DNA from: PALSA-607 sp036510735
GTDB lineage: Bacteria > Actinomycetota > Actinomycetes > Acidothermales > Acidothermaceae
Length of the DNA stretch: 29,571 nucleotides
Direction of reading: 5' to 3'
NCBI GenBank assembly: GCA_036510735.1
Contig: DATCDK010000199.1
Location: 1 to 29,571 of the forward strand
The position numbers were made by a program, and so were the translations under genes. This document shows, piece by piece, positions 7,910 through 17,500 of this stretch (the stretch's first letter is position 1; the number at the start of each line of letters is the position of its first letter). Below the pieces are notes generated by a model. It saw only the letters and a program-made list of their open reading frames with translations, ran no database searches and was not told where the DNA came from.

Positions 7910-8157
7910 AACGGTGTGTCGGTCAGTCGCAATACCGCCCTATCGACAAAGCAACCCGCCTGTTCGGCGACTTCGCAAGGTTGGACGAGACGTACACGTA
8001 CTGGTGACTTAGCAATAAGTCGATTCTTTGCAAGGCTCTGACCTGCACGAACGCCCGTTCGATGGGCAAGAAAGGTCGCTGGCGCCGAGCTCCGGCCGCA
8101 GCCGCATGGAGGCCGACACATGGCTCAGTCTGTTTATCGACTTACCGATACCCCGCT
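7910..8157. repeat. Non-coding gap with imperfect inverted-repeat ends
   Basis: The rluB-aroH gap (7839-8201, 363 bases) has no convincing gene on either strand. A 20-base segment at 7910-7929 is the inverted complement of 8138-8157 at 16 of 20 positions; 248 bp lie between the outer edges. Inside are a perfect hairpin GACTTA-gcaa-TAAGTC (8006-8021) and CGAAC-gccc-GTTCG (8048-8061). By eye the stretch is less GC-rich than its surroundings. It could be a decayed small mobile element or a regulatory region. No target-site duplication is visible. Confidence 0.4.
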
Positions 8158-8201
8158 TTGCCGCAACGCCGACTACTGGACCCGCTCGGTCAAAAGTTGG
8201 C

Positions 8202-8948
8202 CTAAAGATCGACGGCGGCGAAGAGCTCGGCGATCTCGTGGCTGTTCAACGGGCGGCTCCGTCCGGGGCGCAGATCCCCCAGCCGGACCGGTCCAACCGC
8301 GGTCCTGATGAGCCGCTGGACGGGGTGATCGACCGCCGCGAGCAGGCGGCGTACGACGTGGTTTCGGCCCTCGTGCAGGACGACCTCGACCATCACCCGG
8401 GCGCCGGAACGGCCAATAACCCGGAACGAATCGACCTGGACCAGGCCGTCCTCCAGCTCGACGCCGGCCTTCAATGTCTTGCCCAGGTCGCGCGGAACCG
8501 CCCCCACGACCTCCGCCAGGTAGGTCTTCGGGACGCCGAATGAGGGGTGCGTCAGTCGGTGACCGAGCTCCCCGTCGTTCGTCAGCAGGATCAGGCCTTC
8601 GCTGTCGGCGTCCAGGCGTCCCACGTGGAAGAGCCGCTGCTCACGATTGCCGACCAGATCGGCCAGGCAGGGACGTCCCTGCGGATCCGACATCGTGCTG
8701 ACCATCCCGCGCGGCTTATTCAGCGCCAGATATACCGCCGACATGCGGGTCGTGACGCGCATCCCGTCAACCTTGATGACCGCGTTCTCGGGGTCGACCC
8801 GCCTGCCCTGCTCGAGAACGAGCTGGCCATCGACCTCGACCCGGCCCTGCGCGATCATCTCCTCGCACGCCCGCCGACTGCCCAATCCGGCCGCAGCGAG
8901 AACCTTCTGCAGGCGGATCTCTGACTGGCCGATATCCGAGCTCGTCAT
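8202..8948 (-). CDS. rluB: 23S rRNA pseudouridine synthase (RluB family)
   Basis: Converts a uridine of 23S rRNA to pseudouridine. The 248-residue protein has an N-terminal S4 RNA-binding domain (about 11-58) and the catalytic domain with GRLDADSEGL, where D113 is the catalytic aspartate, followed by LLTNDGEL. I chose the ATG at 8948: it follows GAAGG at 5 nt and sits 1 nt after the scpB stop, whereas a longer frame to 8987 would overlap scpB by 38 nt. The scpA-scpB-rluB order is widely conserved in Gram-positive bacteria. The exact target uridine is inferred from the family. Confidence 0.95.
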   Translation of the reverse strand: MTSSDIGQSEIRLQKVLAAAGLGSRRACEEMIAQGRVEVDGQLVLEQGRRVDPENAVIKVDGMRVTTRMSAVYLALNKPRGMVSTMSDPQGRPCLADLVGNREQRLFHVGRLDADSEGLILLTNDGELGHRLTHPSFGVPKTYLAEVVGAVPRDLGKTLKAGVELEDGLVQVDSFRVIGRSGARVMVEVVLHEGRNHVVRRLLAAVDHPVQRLIRTAVGPVRLGDLRPGRSRPLNSHEIAELFAAVDL

Positions 8949-8949
8949 C

Positions 8950-9561
8950 TCAACCTTCACTTGAGAGTTCGTCTTCAAGTGCGTCAATCGTCGTAGACTC
9001 AGGCAGAAAGTCAGCCAAATTCGGCAGTTCTGTCAAGTCACCCAAGCCCAAACGTTCGAGGAAGTACGGAGACGTTCGGTACAAGATCGCGCCCGACTCG
9101 TGATCGGCACCGGCCTCCTCGACGAGACCCCTGCTCACCAGGGTCCGAATGACGCCGTCGACGTTGACGCCCCGGACCGCGCTTACCCTTGTGCGGCTCA
9201 CCGGCTGTCTGTACGCGACCACGGCAAGCGTCTCCAGCGCCGCCTGCGTGAGCCGCGCCTGCTGTCCCTCGAGGACGAACCGCTCCACGTAGGGCGCGAA
9301 CTCGGCACATGTGTACAGGCGCCAACCACCTGCGATTTCTCGTAGCTCGAAGCCTCTCCCAGCCTCGTCGTAGTCGGCCTGCAGCGCCTCCAACATCGCG
9401 ACGATGTCGGGCTCTGGGGTGGCGAGCACCTGCGCGAGAACGGTCGGATCCGCCGGCTCGTCGACGACTAGGAGGACTGCCTCGAGCGCACCTCGCAGCT
9501 GCAGCCCGGCGAGGTGGCCACGGTCGGATACCTCGTCTTCGCCCTCGGACTCGATCGTCAT
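8950..9561 (-). CDS. scpB: Segregation and condensation protein B
   Basis: ScpB is the winged-helix subunit that binds ScpA and SMC to form the condensin complex that compacts and separates the chromosome. The 203-residue protein has an N-terminal acidic segment, two winged-helix domains (hallmarks LTQAALETLAVVAYRQPVSR and GVIRTLVSRGLVEE), and an acidic C-terminal tail. The ATG at 9561 follows GGAGG at 8 nt. It lies 47 nt after scpA and 1 nt before rluB. No smc gene is present in the window. Confidence 0.95.
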   Translation of the reverse strand: MTIESEGEDEVSDRGHLAGLQLRGALEAVLLVVDEPADPTVLAQVLATPEPDIVAMLEALQADYDEAGRGFELREIAGGWRLYTCAEFAPYVERFVLEGQQARLTQAALETLAVVAYRQPVSRTRVSAVRGVNVDGVIRTLVSRGLVEEAGADHESGAILYRTSPYFLERLGLGDLTELPNLADFLPESTTIDALEDELSSEG

Positions 9562-9608
9562 CGCACCTGCCTCCGTCTCACTGGGTCGATCTCTGGCACC
9601 CGGCGAGA

Positions 9609-10517
9609 CTAGTCGTCGACGGTCGAGGGCGTCGGATCGAGCGCGTCAGGCACGACCGTGGCGTCCGGCTCGCCGTCGAAGCTGGAGGCCACGTCGACGG
9701 CATCCCCATCCTCCTGCAGCGTCCACCGGACCAAGAGATCCCCGAGCGCAGTCACCTGCTCGAAGGCGATACAGCCGTCCCGGAACAGGTCGAGTAGCGC
9801 TAAGAATCGCGCGACAACCTCGACCGTCGCTGTGCAGTCGGCTGTGAGCGACCGAAACGTTGCTGTGCCGGAGCGGCGGAGGCGGTCGCGCAGGATCGCC
9901 ACCTGTTCCCGGACGCTTACCGTCGGGCTGTGCAGGTGAGCGACGGACACGACCGCAGGTGGCCGTGGGGTCAACGCACGCCCCGCAAGCTCGGCGAACT
10001 GCTGAGGACCAAGGCCTAGGAGCACCTCAGGAAGCAGCGCCGCGAACCGAGGCTCTTGCCCGACCGCTCGAGGGTAACGGCGGCTCTCTGCGGCGAACAT
10101 GGCGGCGAAAATGGCCGAGACTTCCTTGTAGGCACGGTATTGCAGGAGACGCGCGAACAACAGGTCACGCGCCTCAAGCAGCGCCAGGTCGTCCTCGTCC
10201 TCTACCTCGGCAGCCGGCAGCAGTCGAGCGGCCTTCAGATCGACAAGCGTGGCCGCGATGACCAAGAACTCACTCGCGCGGTCAAGGTCCCACACCGGCC
10301 CCATCGCCCTGATGAACGCGATGAACTCGTCGGTGACCGTCGAAAGCGACACTGCGGTGATGTCGAGCTCGTGCTTGGCGATCAGGCCGAGCAACAGGTC
10401 GAACGGGCCGTCGAAGACGCCCAGGTGCACGTCGAAGCCGGCTCGGGGCTCGGACGAGAACCGGTGGTCGTGAGGGCCGGCCCCGACTGGCGCTGCCTCG
10501 TTCGTTTCGACACTCAC
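9609..10517 (-). CDS. scpA: Segregation and condensation protein A
   Basis: The kleisin subunit bridging the SMC heads. The 302-residue protein starts its conserved domain at FDVHLGVFDGPFDLLLGLIAKHELDI (about 28-53), the standard kleisin N-terminal helical region, and has the LLQYRAYKEV segment and a C-terminal winged helix. A Pro/Asp-rich tail of about 30 residues follows. The GTG start overlaps the stop of the upstream membrane-protein gene as GTGA, so translation is coupled. It forms a unit with scpB. Confidence 0.95.
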   Translation of the reverse strand: MSVETNEAAPVGAGPHDHRFSSEPRAGFDVHLGVFDGPFDLLLGLIAKHELDITAVSLSTVTDEFIAFIRAMGPVWDLDRASEFLVIAATLVDLKAARLLPAAEVEDEDDLALLEARDLLFARLLQYRAYKEVSAIFAAMFAAESRRYPRAVGQEPRFAALLPEVLLGLGPQQFAELAGRALTPRPPAVVSVAHLHSPTVSVREQVAILRDRLRRSGTATFRSLTADCTATVEVVARFLALLDLFRDGCIAFEQVTALGDLLVRWTLQEDGDAVDVASSFDGEPDATVVPDALDPTPSTVDD

Positions 10518-11266
10518 GCGATCAGTCTTACCAAGGGGTTGACGATCGCGCCGAGGATCGAGATGAGAAGGACCCTGCGAAAGATCACCGGGAACGAACA
10601 GAACAACAGGATGAGTAGGCCCCAGTTCTCTTCGTCGAGCCGGAATCGGACCCGCTGCCAGGCACCTGACCGGGGCGTGAGGGCGAACAGCAACCGGCCG
10701 CCGTCCAGCGGTGGAATCGGCAGGATCGCGAGCACGCCCATCGCCAGCAACTCGACTCCGGCAAGGAGCAACGCGACCTGGCCGAACGGGAGCACGTAGT
10801 GCACGTGGCTGTGCAGGTGGCCCGGGACACTGCCGGCGAACGACTGCCCGGTCGAGACGGCGTAGAGGCTGATTTGGTCGGCGAGTGCGGGAAATTGCTT
10901 CGAGTTAACCCCGTTGAAGTGCGTCCAGGAGCGGAAGACCACGAGCAATCCCACGCCAAGGGCTGCGAGAACGATCGGGCCCAGTAGAAGTTGCACGACC
11001 CGGCGTCCCCTCGACCGGTGCCGAGGGTCACTGGTGTCGACGGGCGCTCCCCAGCCAACGCCGCCGAGCAACGCAGCGATCGCGCCGTAGACGTCGAAAT
11101 ACGGCCTGAGCCAGGTTGATCGCCGTCGCTTCGTGTTGGCCCTCACCCATTTCGGCCGGCGCTCCCCCGACACGAGCTGTTGGACCAGCCCCCGGACGGT
11201 CACACCGACGACGAAAGTGACAATCAGGACGCCGAAGGAGAAGGGGTACCGCAAGGCATAGAGCAC
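10514..11266 (-). CDS. Site-2-protease-like (M50) membrane protein lacking the HExxH motif
   Basis: A 250-residue protein with about five hydrophobic segments. The family signature near the C-terminus, LPIPPLDGGRLLFAL (D188, the third metal ligand in M50 proteases), is present. The first membrane segment, where HExxH should be, instead reads VTVRGLVQQ (R25-G-L-V-Q29), so the two zinc histidines and the catalytic glutamate are missing. A HLHSHVH string (H150, H152, H154, H156) lies in a loop before the DGG segment. It is thus probably a non-proteolytic member, or one with rearranged metal binding. The GTG start is 6 nt after the RHH-like gene, and its stop overlaps scpA. The function is unknown; its position suggests a link to ParA/ScpAB. 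Confidence 0.75.
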   Translation of the reverse strand: MLYALRYPFSFGVLIVTFVVGVTVRGLVQQLVSGERRPKWVRANTKRRRSTWLRPYFDVYGAIAALLGGVGWGAPVDTSDPRHRSRGRRVVQLLLGPIVLAALGVGLLVVFRSWTHFNGVNSKQFPALADQISLYAVSTGQSFAGSVPGHLHSHVHYVLPFGQVALLLAGVELLAMGVLAILPIPPLDGGRLLFALTPRSGAWQRVRFRLDEENWGLLILLFCSFPVIFRRVLLISILGAIVNPLVRLIA

Positions 11267-11272
11267 CGACGA

Positions 11273-11776
11273 TCAGCGTCCGCGCAGCCGGCGGACCAGG
11301 ATGCTCTGCTCACCCTTGGACTCGAGGTCAGCCAGCACCACCGCGATCGCCTCGCGCACGATGCGACCGCGGTCGACCGCCAGACTGTGCGACCCCCGCA
11401 GCGTCAACCGGGCGTGCTCGATTTGGAGCAATTCCTCCGGCGAGCAGTACACGGTGATCTTCTCGTCATGGCGCTCACGACCAGTCGGCCGTGCCTCGGC
11501 AGCGCGGCGCGCGATCCGGACCGGGCGGGGCGGCGGGTTGGAGTCGCCGTCCCGGTCGTCAACGACCGGCCCTCCCGCCATCGCGGAGAGGTCGGCATCC
11601 GCGCGGCGGCCGTCGGCTGGGCGCCGGGCGCGCCCAAGTGCGCCAAACGGCGCGCCGTCGGGCTCGGGCTCCTCGACCTCGGCCAGGGCCGACTGGGCCC
11701 CGTTCGACAGGGCGCGAGATCCGCCGGTCGAGCGGAACAGCTCGTCGGCTCCGGGCAGACGTGGGCGGCGGTTCAT
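11273..11776 (-). CDS. ParA-adjacent protein with ribbon-helix-helix-like C-terminus
   Basis: A 167-residue protein. Residues 1-100 are Arg/Pro/Asp-rich and look disordered. The C-terminal 65 residues (HDEKITVYCSPEELLQIEHA and on, through LAVDRGRIVREAIAVVLADL) show a short beta strand then two helices, the pattern of ribbon-helix-helix DNA-binding proteins. It starts at an ATG overlapping the parA stop (ATGA) and precedes the membrane protein and scpA. I recall similar proteins at this place in other actinomycetes but no assigned function. By analogy with plasmid ParA/RHH pairs it could be the DNA-binding partner of ParA. That is inference. Confidence 0.7.
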   Translation of the reverse strand: MNRRPRLPGADELFRSTGGSRALSNGAQSALAEVEEPEPDGAPFGALGRARRPADGRRADADLSAMAGGPVVDDRDGDSNPPPRPVRIARRAAEARPTGRERHDEKITVYCSPEELLQIEHARLTLRGSHSLAVDRGRIVREAIAVVLADLESKGEQSILVRRLRGR

Positions 11777-12747
11777 CTGGCGAGCACCTCTTTCGCAAGC
11801 TCGCGGTAGGCCCGGGCGCCGACCGAACTGGAGGCATAGGTAGTAATCGGCTCACCGACCACCGTTGTCTCAGGGAATCGCACCGTGCGGGCGATCACCG
11901 TATGGAAGACCTTGTCAGAGAAAGCCTCCACGACGCGCGACAAGACCTCGCGGCTGTGGAGCGTGCGTGGATCGAACATCGTTGCCAAAATACCCTCGAC
12001 CTCAAGCTGAGGGTTTAACCGTTGTTTCACCTTGTCCACAGTCTGCATCAACAGTGCGACGCCTCGGAGCGCGAAGAACTCGCACTCGAGCGGGATGATC
12101 ACGCCGTGTGCCGCCGTCAGCGCGTTGAGCGTCAGCAATCCCAGGGACGGCTGGCAGTCGATCAGCACGATGTCGTAGTCGGGCAGGACTGGTGCCAGCG
12201 CGTGGGCCAGTACCTGCTCGCGGGCCACCTCGTTCACCAGCTGGATCTCGGCGGCGGACAGGTCGATGTTGCTCGGCAGTAGATCCATCCCCGGCGTGTT
12301 CGTCTTGAGCAGCACGTCGTCAACGGCGACGTCGCGCTCGATCAACACGTTGTAGATCGTGCGGTCCAGATCGTGCGGGTTAACGCCAAGACCGACTGAC
12401 AAGGCACCTTGCGGGTCGAAGTCGACCAGCAGCACGCGGCGTCCCCACTCGGCGAGCGCGGCGCCGAGGTTGATGGTGCTCGTGGTCTTGCCGACGCCAC
12501 CCTTCTGGTTGCACATCGCCAGCACCCAAGCAGGGCCATGGTGATCGAGCAACGGCGGATCGGGGAAGACCGGCATCGGCCGGCCAGCAGCGTCGAGCCC
12601 AGGCTTGGCACCCCGCTGCGCACCACCGAGAGGCAGCTCAAGAGCCGCCTCATCGTCGGCAGCCGACCCAGCCGGAGTCCGGGGGTCCAGCCGTGCCCGA
12701 AGGGCGTCGGCGGACTCCGAGTCGCCTGGGATTATCGACTTAGCCAT
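11773..12747 (-). CDS. parA: ParA/Soj family ATPase
   Basis: A deviant Walker A ATPase that moves DNA or protein cargo by ATP-dependent dimerisation on the nucleoid. From the ATG at 12747 it has 324 residues: a variable, acidic N-terminal region (1-72), then KGGVGKTT (82-89), the VDFDPQGALS motif, and VLIDCQPSLGLLTLNAL (Walker B). I prefer this ATG (AGAGG about 12 nt upstream) but an in-frame GTG at 12789 would add 14 residues. This is the scpA-linked chromosomal ParA, equivalent to Rv1708, not necessarily the oriC-linked ParA. No ParB follows; the next gene encodes an RHH-like protein. Confidence 0.92.
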   Translation of the reverse strand: MAKSIIPGDSESADALRARLDPRTPAGSAADDEAALELPLGGAQRGAKPGLDAAGRPMPVFPDPPLLDHHGPAWVLAMCNQKGGVGKTTSTINLGAALAEWGRRVLLVDFDPQGALSVGLGVNPHDLDRTIYNVLIERDVAVDDVLLKTNTPGMDLLPSNIDLSAAEIQLVNEVAREQVLAHALAPVLPDYDIVLIDCQPSLGLLTLNALTAAHGVIIPLECEFFALRGVALLMQTVDKVKQRLNPQLEVEGILATMFDPRTLHSREVLSRVVEAFSDKVFHTVIARTVRFPETTVVGEPITTYASSSVGARAYRELAKEVLAR

Positions 12748-12812
12748 ATATCGCTGAACCTCTCTGACGATGAGCCGATCCAAAGACACATCGTCGTGCC
12801 GACGAGTCGAGA

Positions 12813-12841
12813 AGACTAGGGGTTAGCCAGCATCTGGACAA
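12813..12841 (-). promoter_or_regulatory. Candidate sigma-70-type promoter for the parA-scpAB-rluB operon
   Basis: On the minus strand TTGTCC (12836-12841) and TAGTCT (12813-12818) are 17 bases apart, predicting a start near 12806, in the 110-nt gap between xerD and parA. The transcript would cover both candidate parA starts. Confidence 0.4.
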
Positions 12842-12899
12842 ACGATTCCGTCCCGCGCGGCGCGGCAGCCCCAGCAGTACCAGCAGCCTCAGAAATTCG

Positions 12900-13865
12900 T
12901 CACGCGCGGGCCCGCGGATGCGCTGAGGCGTACACCTCGCGCAGTCGCTCGACGGTCACCATCGTGTAGATCTGCGTCGTGGTCACCGACGCGTGGCCGA
13001 GCAATTCCTGGACGACCCGGACGTCTGCTCCCCCGTCGAGAAGATGGGTGGCAAACGAGTGCCTCAGCGTGTGCGGCGATATCCCGGCTGTCAGTCCAGC
13101 GCGCGTTGCCGCGGTCCGTAAGACGGTCCAGGCGCTTTGCCGCGATAGGCGGCCGCCCCTGGCATTGAGGAAGACGGCTGCCCGCGAATCTCGAGCTGTT
13201 CTCGACGAGGGCGCTTCCACAGCAAGAGTCGGTCGGCCCAAAGCGAGATAACGCTCAAGTGCAGCTTTAGCGTAGCTACCCAGCGGGACCATTCTGTCCT
13301 TCGAGCCCTTTCCGAACAGCCGCACCATTCCGACGTCCATATCGACGTCGTCGATGTCGAGGCCGACGGCCTCGGAGATGCGCGCGCCCGTTCCGTAGAG
13401 CACCTCGAGCAAGGCACGATCTCGCTGCGCACGCGGCGTCCCCTGCGCGCCGGCCGCTTCGAGCAGCCGCGCGACGTCCTCGACCGCGATGGCCTTCGGA
13501 AGTCGACGGGCCGGCGTCGGAGGGCGGATCGCGCCGGCCGTGTCGGCGTCAACGTTGCCCTCGCGAACGGCGAAGCGATGGAAACCCCTGACCGCGACGA
13601 TGGTCCGGCCCGCCGAGCTGGCGCTAAGCGGTGGATGTTCTGAGTCGCCGAGCCGAAGAGCGGCGAGAAACGCCGCCACATCGGCCTCGGTGACCTGGCT
13701 CAGGTCGTCGCGTTCGTGCTGGGCAAGGAAGTCGAGGTAACGGCGCAGATCGCGCCGATAGCTGCTGAGCGTGTTCTTGGCCAACCCCCGCTCGACCGCG
13801 AGATGGTCAAGGTAGGTACGGACGAGCCGCGCGATATCTCCCTCGCGCTCCTGCCCAGACGTCAC
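12900..13865 (-). CDS. xerD: Tyrosine recombinase XerD
   Basis: Resolves chromosome dimers at dif together with XerC. The 321-residue protein has an N-terminal SAM-like core-binding domain (about 10-100) and a catalytic domain with the full active-site set: R162 (in YGTGARISE), K186 (GKGSKD), H265 and R268 (HTLRHSFATHLL), H291 (LLGHASVTTTQIY) and the nucleophile Y300. The GTG start at 13865 is preceded by GAGG and lies 4 nt after the ald stop. Lack of any neighbouring mobile-element genes and the conserved position support the housekeeping XerD role. Confidence 0.95.
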   Translation of the reverse strand: MTSGQEREGDIARLVRTYLDHLAVERGLAKNTLSSYRRDLRRYLDFLAQHERDDLSQVTEADVAAFLAALRLGDSEHPPLSASSAGRTIVAVRGFHRFAVREGNVDADTAGAIRPPTPARRLPKAIAVEDVARLLEAAGAQGTPRAQRDRALLEVLYGTGARISEAVGLDIDDVDMDVGMVRLFGKGSKDRMVPLGSYAKAALERYLALGRPTLAVEAPSSRTARDSRAAVFLNARGGRLSRQSAWTVLRTAATRAGLTAGISPHTLRHSFATHLLDGGADVRVVQELLGHASVTTTQIYTMVTVERLREVYASAHPRARA

Positions 13866-13869
13866 GACC

Positions 13870-14985
13870 TCAGGCTAGGACCTCGTCGAGGCTCTGGTGC
13901 GCAAGTCCGTGCGCTTCAGCGACTGGCGCGCTGACGATGGCTCCCTCATGGACGTTCACACCAAGCCCCAACGCCGGATCAGCCTTGCAGGCATCGCGCC
14001 AACCGAGATTCGCGATCGCCAAGGCGTAGGGCAAGGTCACGTTGGTCAGTGCGTAGGTGGACGTGTGCGGAACCGCGCCCGGCATGTTCGCCACGCAGTA
14101 GAAGAGCGTGTCGAAAACCCGGTAGGTCGGCGCGTCGTGAGTTGTCGGCCGCGACGACTCGAAACAACCGCCCTGATCGATGGCGATATCGACCAGCACC
14201 GCGCCCGGCTTCATCCGCGCCACGAGCTCGTCGCGGATCAGCTTCGGCGCCTTGGCACCGACGACCAGCACTGCCCCGATCACCAGATCGGCGTCGATGC
14301 AAGCCTTCTCGATCTCGTAGGAGTTCGAGGCGACGGTCTGCAGATGACCCTGATAGATCCGGTCGGCCTGGCGAAGCCTCTCGATGTTGTTGTCGAGCAC
14401 CAGAACCTCCGCCTGCATACCAAGGGAGATGGCAGCCGCGTTCATGCCGGCCACGCCCGCGCCCAGCACCACAACTTTTGCTGCGTAGACACCGGAAACA
14501 CCGCCCATGAGGATGCCGCGGCCGCCCGCCTCGCGCTCGAGGCAACGTGCGCCGACCTGCGGCGCCATGCGCCCGGCAACCTCCGACATCGGCGCGAGCA
14601 GGGGCAGCGATCGATCAGGTAGTTGCACCGTCTCGTAGGCGATCGCGGTCGTGTCAGATTCAAGCAGGGCGTCTGTGCATTCGCGGGACGCCGCGAGGTG
14701 CAGGTAGGTGAACAGCACCTGGTCCTTGCGCATCCGGTGGTATTCCTGCTGGATGGGCTCCTTGACCTTCAAGATCAGGTCGGCGGTACCCCAGACTTCG
14801 TCGGCGGTCGCCAGAATCTCAGCGCCGGCGCCAACATAGTCGTCATCGGGAATCGAGGAACCGACGCCTGCCGATTGCTCGACGACCACGTCGTGGCCGT
14901 TTCGAACCAACTCGTGCACGCCTGCAGGGGTAATCGCAACGCGGTACTCGTGATTCTTGACTTCGCGCGGCACGCCGATCTTCAC
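13870..14985 (-). CDS. ald: Alanine dehydrogenase
   Basis: Interconverts L-alanine and pyruvate plus ammonia with NAD. The 371-residue protein has the family N-terminus KIGVPREVKNHEYRVAITPAG (R15), K75 and H96 in the expected pyruvate-binding places, and a Rossmann GAGVAG loop (about 173-178). The length is normal. The GTG start at 14985 follows GGAAGG at about 10 nt. It is 112 nt after the Nudix gene, so it may have its own promoter, and lies 4 nt before xerD. In M. tuberculosis ald is elsewhere; I recall Streptomyces keeping it here. Confidence 0.96.
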   Translation of the reverse strand: MKIGVPREVKNHEYRVAITPAGVHELVRNGHDVVVEQSAGVGSSIPDDDYVGAGAEILATADEVWGTADLILKVKEPIQQEYHRMRKDQVLFTYLHLAASRECTDALLESDTTAIAYETVQLPDRSLPLLAPMSEVAGRMAPQVGARCLEREAGGRGILMGGVSGVYAAKVVVLGAGVAGMNAAAISLGMQAEVLVLDNNIERLRQADRIYQGHLQTVASNSYEIEKACIDADLVIGAVLVVGAKAPKLIRDELVARMKPGAVLVDIAIDQGGCFESSRPTTHDAPTYRVFDTLFYCVANMPGAVPHTSTYALTNVTLPYALAIANLGWRDACKADPALGLGVNVHEGAIVSAPVAEAHGLAHQSLDEVLA

Positions 14986-15097
14986 GGCTCGCTGCCTTCC
15001 GGGTCGACCGGCGAGCGGCTTCGTTGACGCCCGATCGGTGGCGCGGGATCGCCGTCGCCAGCAGGAGTCTATGGCTCACGGCTGCACGCGGCAGCGA

Positions 15098-15762
15098 TCA
15101 ACTCGGGTGTGCGCCGCCGCGAAACCACGGTGACTCGACCGGCCTCGTCGAAGCGTCACCGTCGATGAGTACCCGGGTAACGGCAAGGATCCCCATGACG
15201 CACAGTGGGCTGTGAAGGTCGCCAGAAAACAGGCCGGCGCGAGCGCGGTCGAGCGGAACCCACCGGGTCACCATGGTGCGCTCCTCGGCCTCACCAAGAA
15301 ACCGCTCGGCTTCAGCAACAGGAGTGAGGTCCTGGGCGAGGAAGAGCCGAACCGATTCACTAGAGCCGCCAGGCGACATGAACACGTCAAGCAACACCGA
15401 CCAGCGGGAAGCGCGATAGCCGGCCTCCTCGAACAACTCGCGTTGCGCGGCAGCGAGTGGCTCTTCGCCCGCAATATCGAGCAGTCCTGCGGGCGGCTCC
15501 CAGAGCAGAGCAGAAACGGGATGCCGGTACTGCTGGACCAGAAGCACCTGCTGGTCGTCGTCGACCGCAATGATCGCGACCGCACCAGGGTGCACCACCA
15601 AGTCGCGCTCGACCTGCTCGCCGCCGCCGAGGTCGACAACGTCCGTGCGGATATCCCATACCCGGCCATGGAAACGGGGTATCGACTGCACCACATCACG
15701 ATCGGCGACCGCGTCCGCAAGCAGTGGATCAGCAACGGGTGAATCGGCGGGGGTGGCGTCCG

Positions 15763-15766
<4 letters not shown>
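15098..15766 (-). CDS. Nudix hydrolase, ADP-ribose pyrophosphatase-like
   Basis: Hydrolyses nucleoside-diphosphate-X compounds, most likely ADP-ribose. The 222-residue protein has a Nudix box from G94 to Y117 with the core REL-x-EE-x-GY (from R109). VQQYRHP at 77-83 and the WEPPAGLLD segment are typical of ADP-ribose pyrophosphatases (Rv1700 group). The ATG overlaps the pyrG stop as ATGA, so translation is coupled. It ends the large tlyA-to-Nudix operon. Confidence 0.9.
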
Positions 15767-17481
<1,715 letters not shown>

Positions 17482-17500
17482 GGGCTCTCAGGGTAACAGC

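Noticed and set aside
12900..13865. Tyrosine recombinase as sign of an integrated element next to tRNA-Pro
   Set aside because: All features fit housekeeping XerD in its conserved place; tRNA-Pro is 9 kb away with no att-like repeat or phage gene between.
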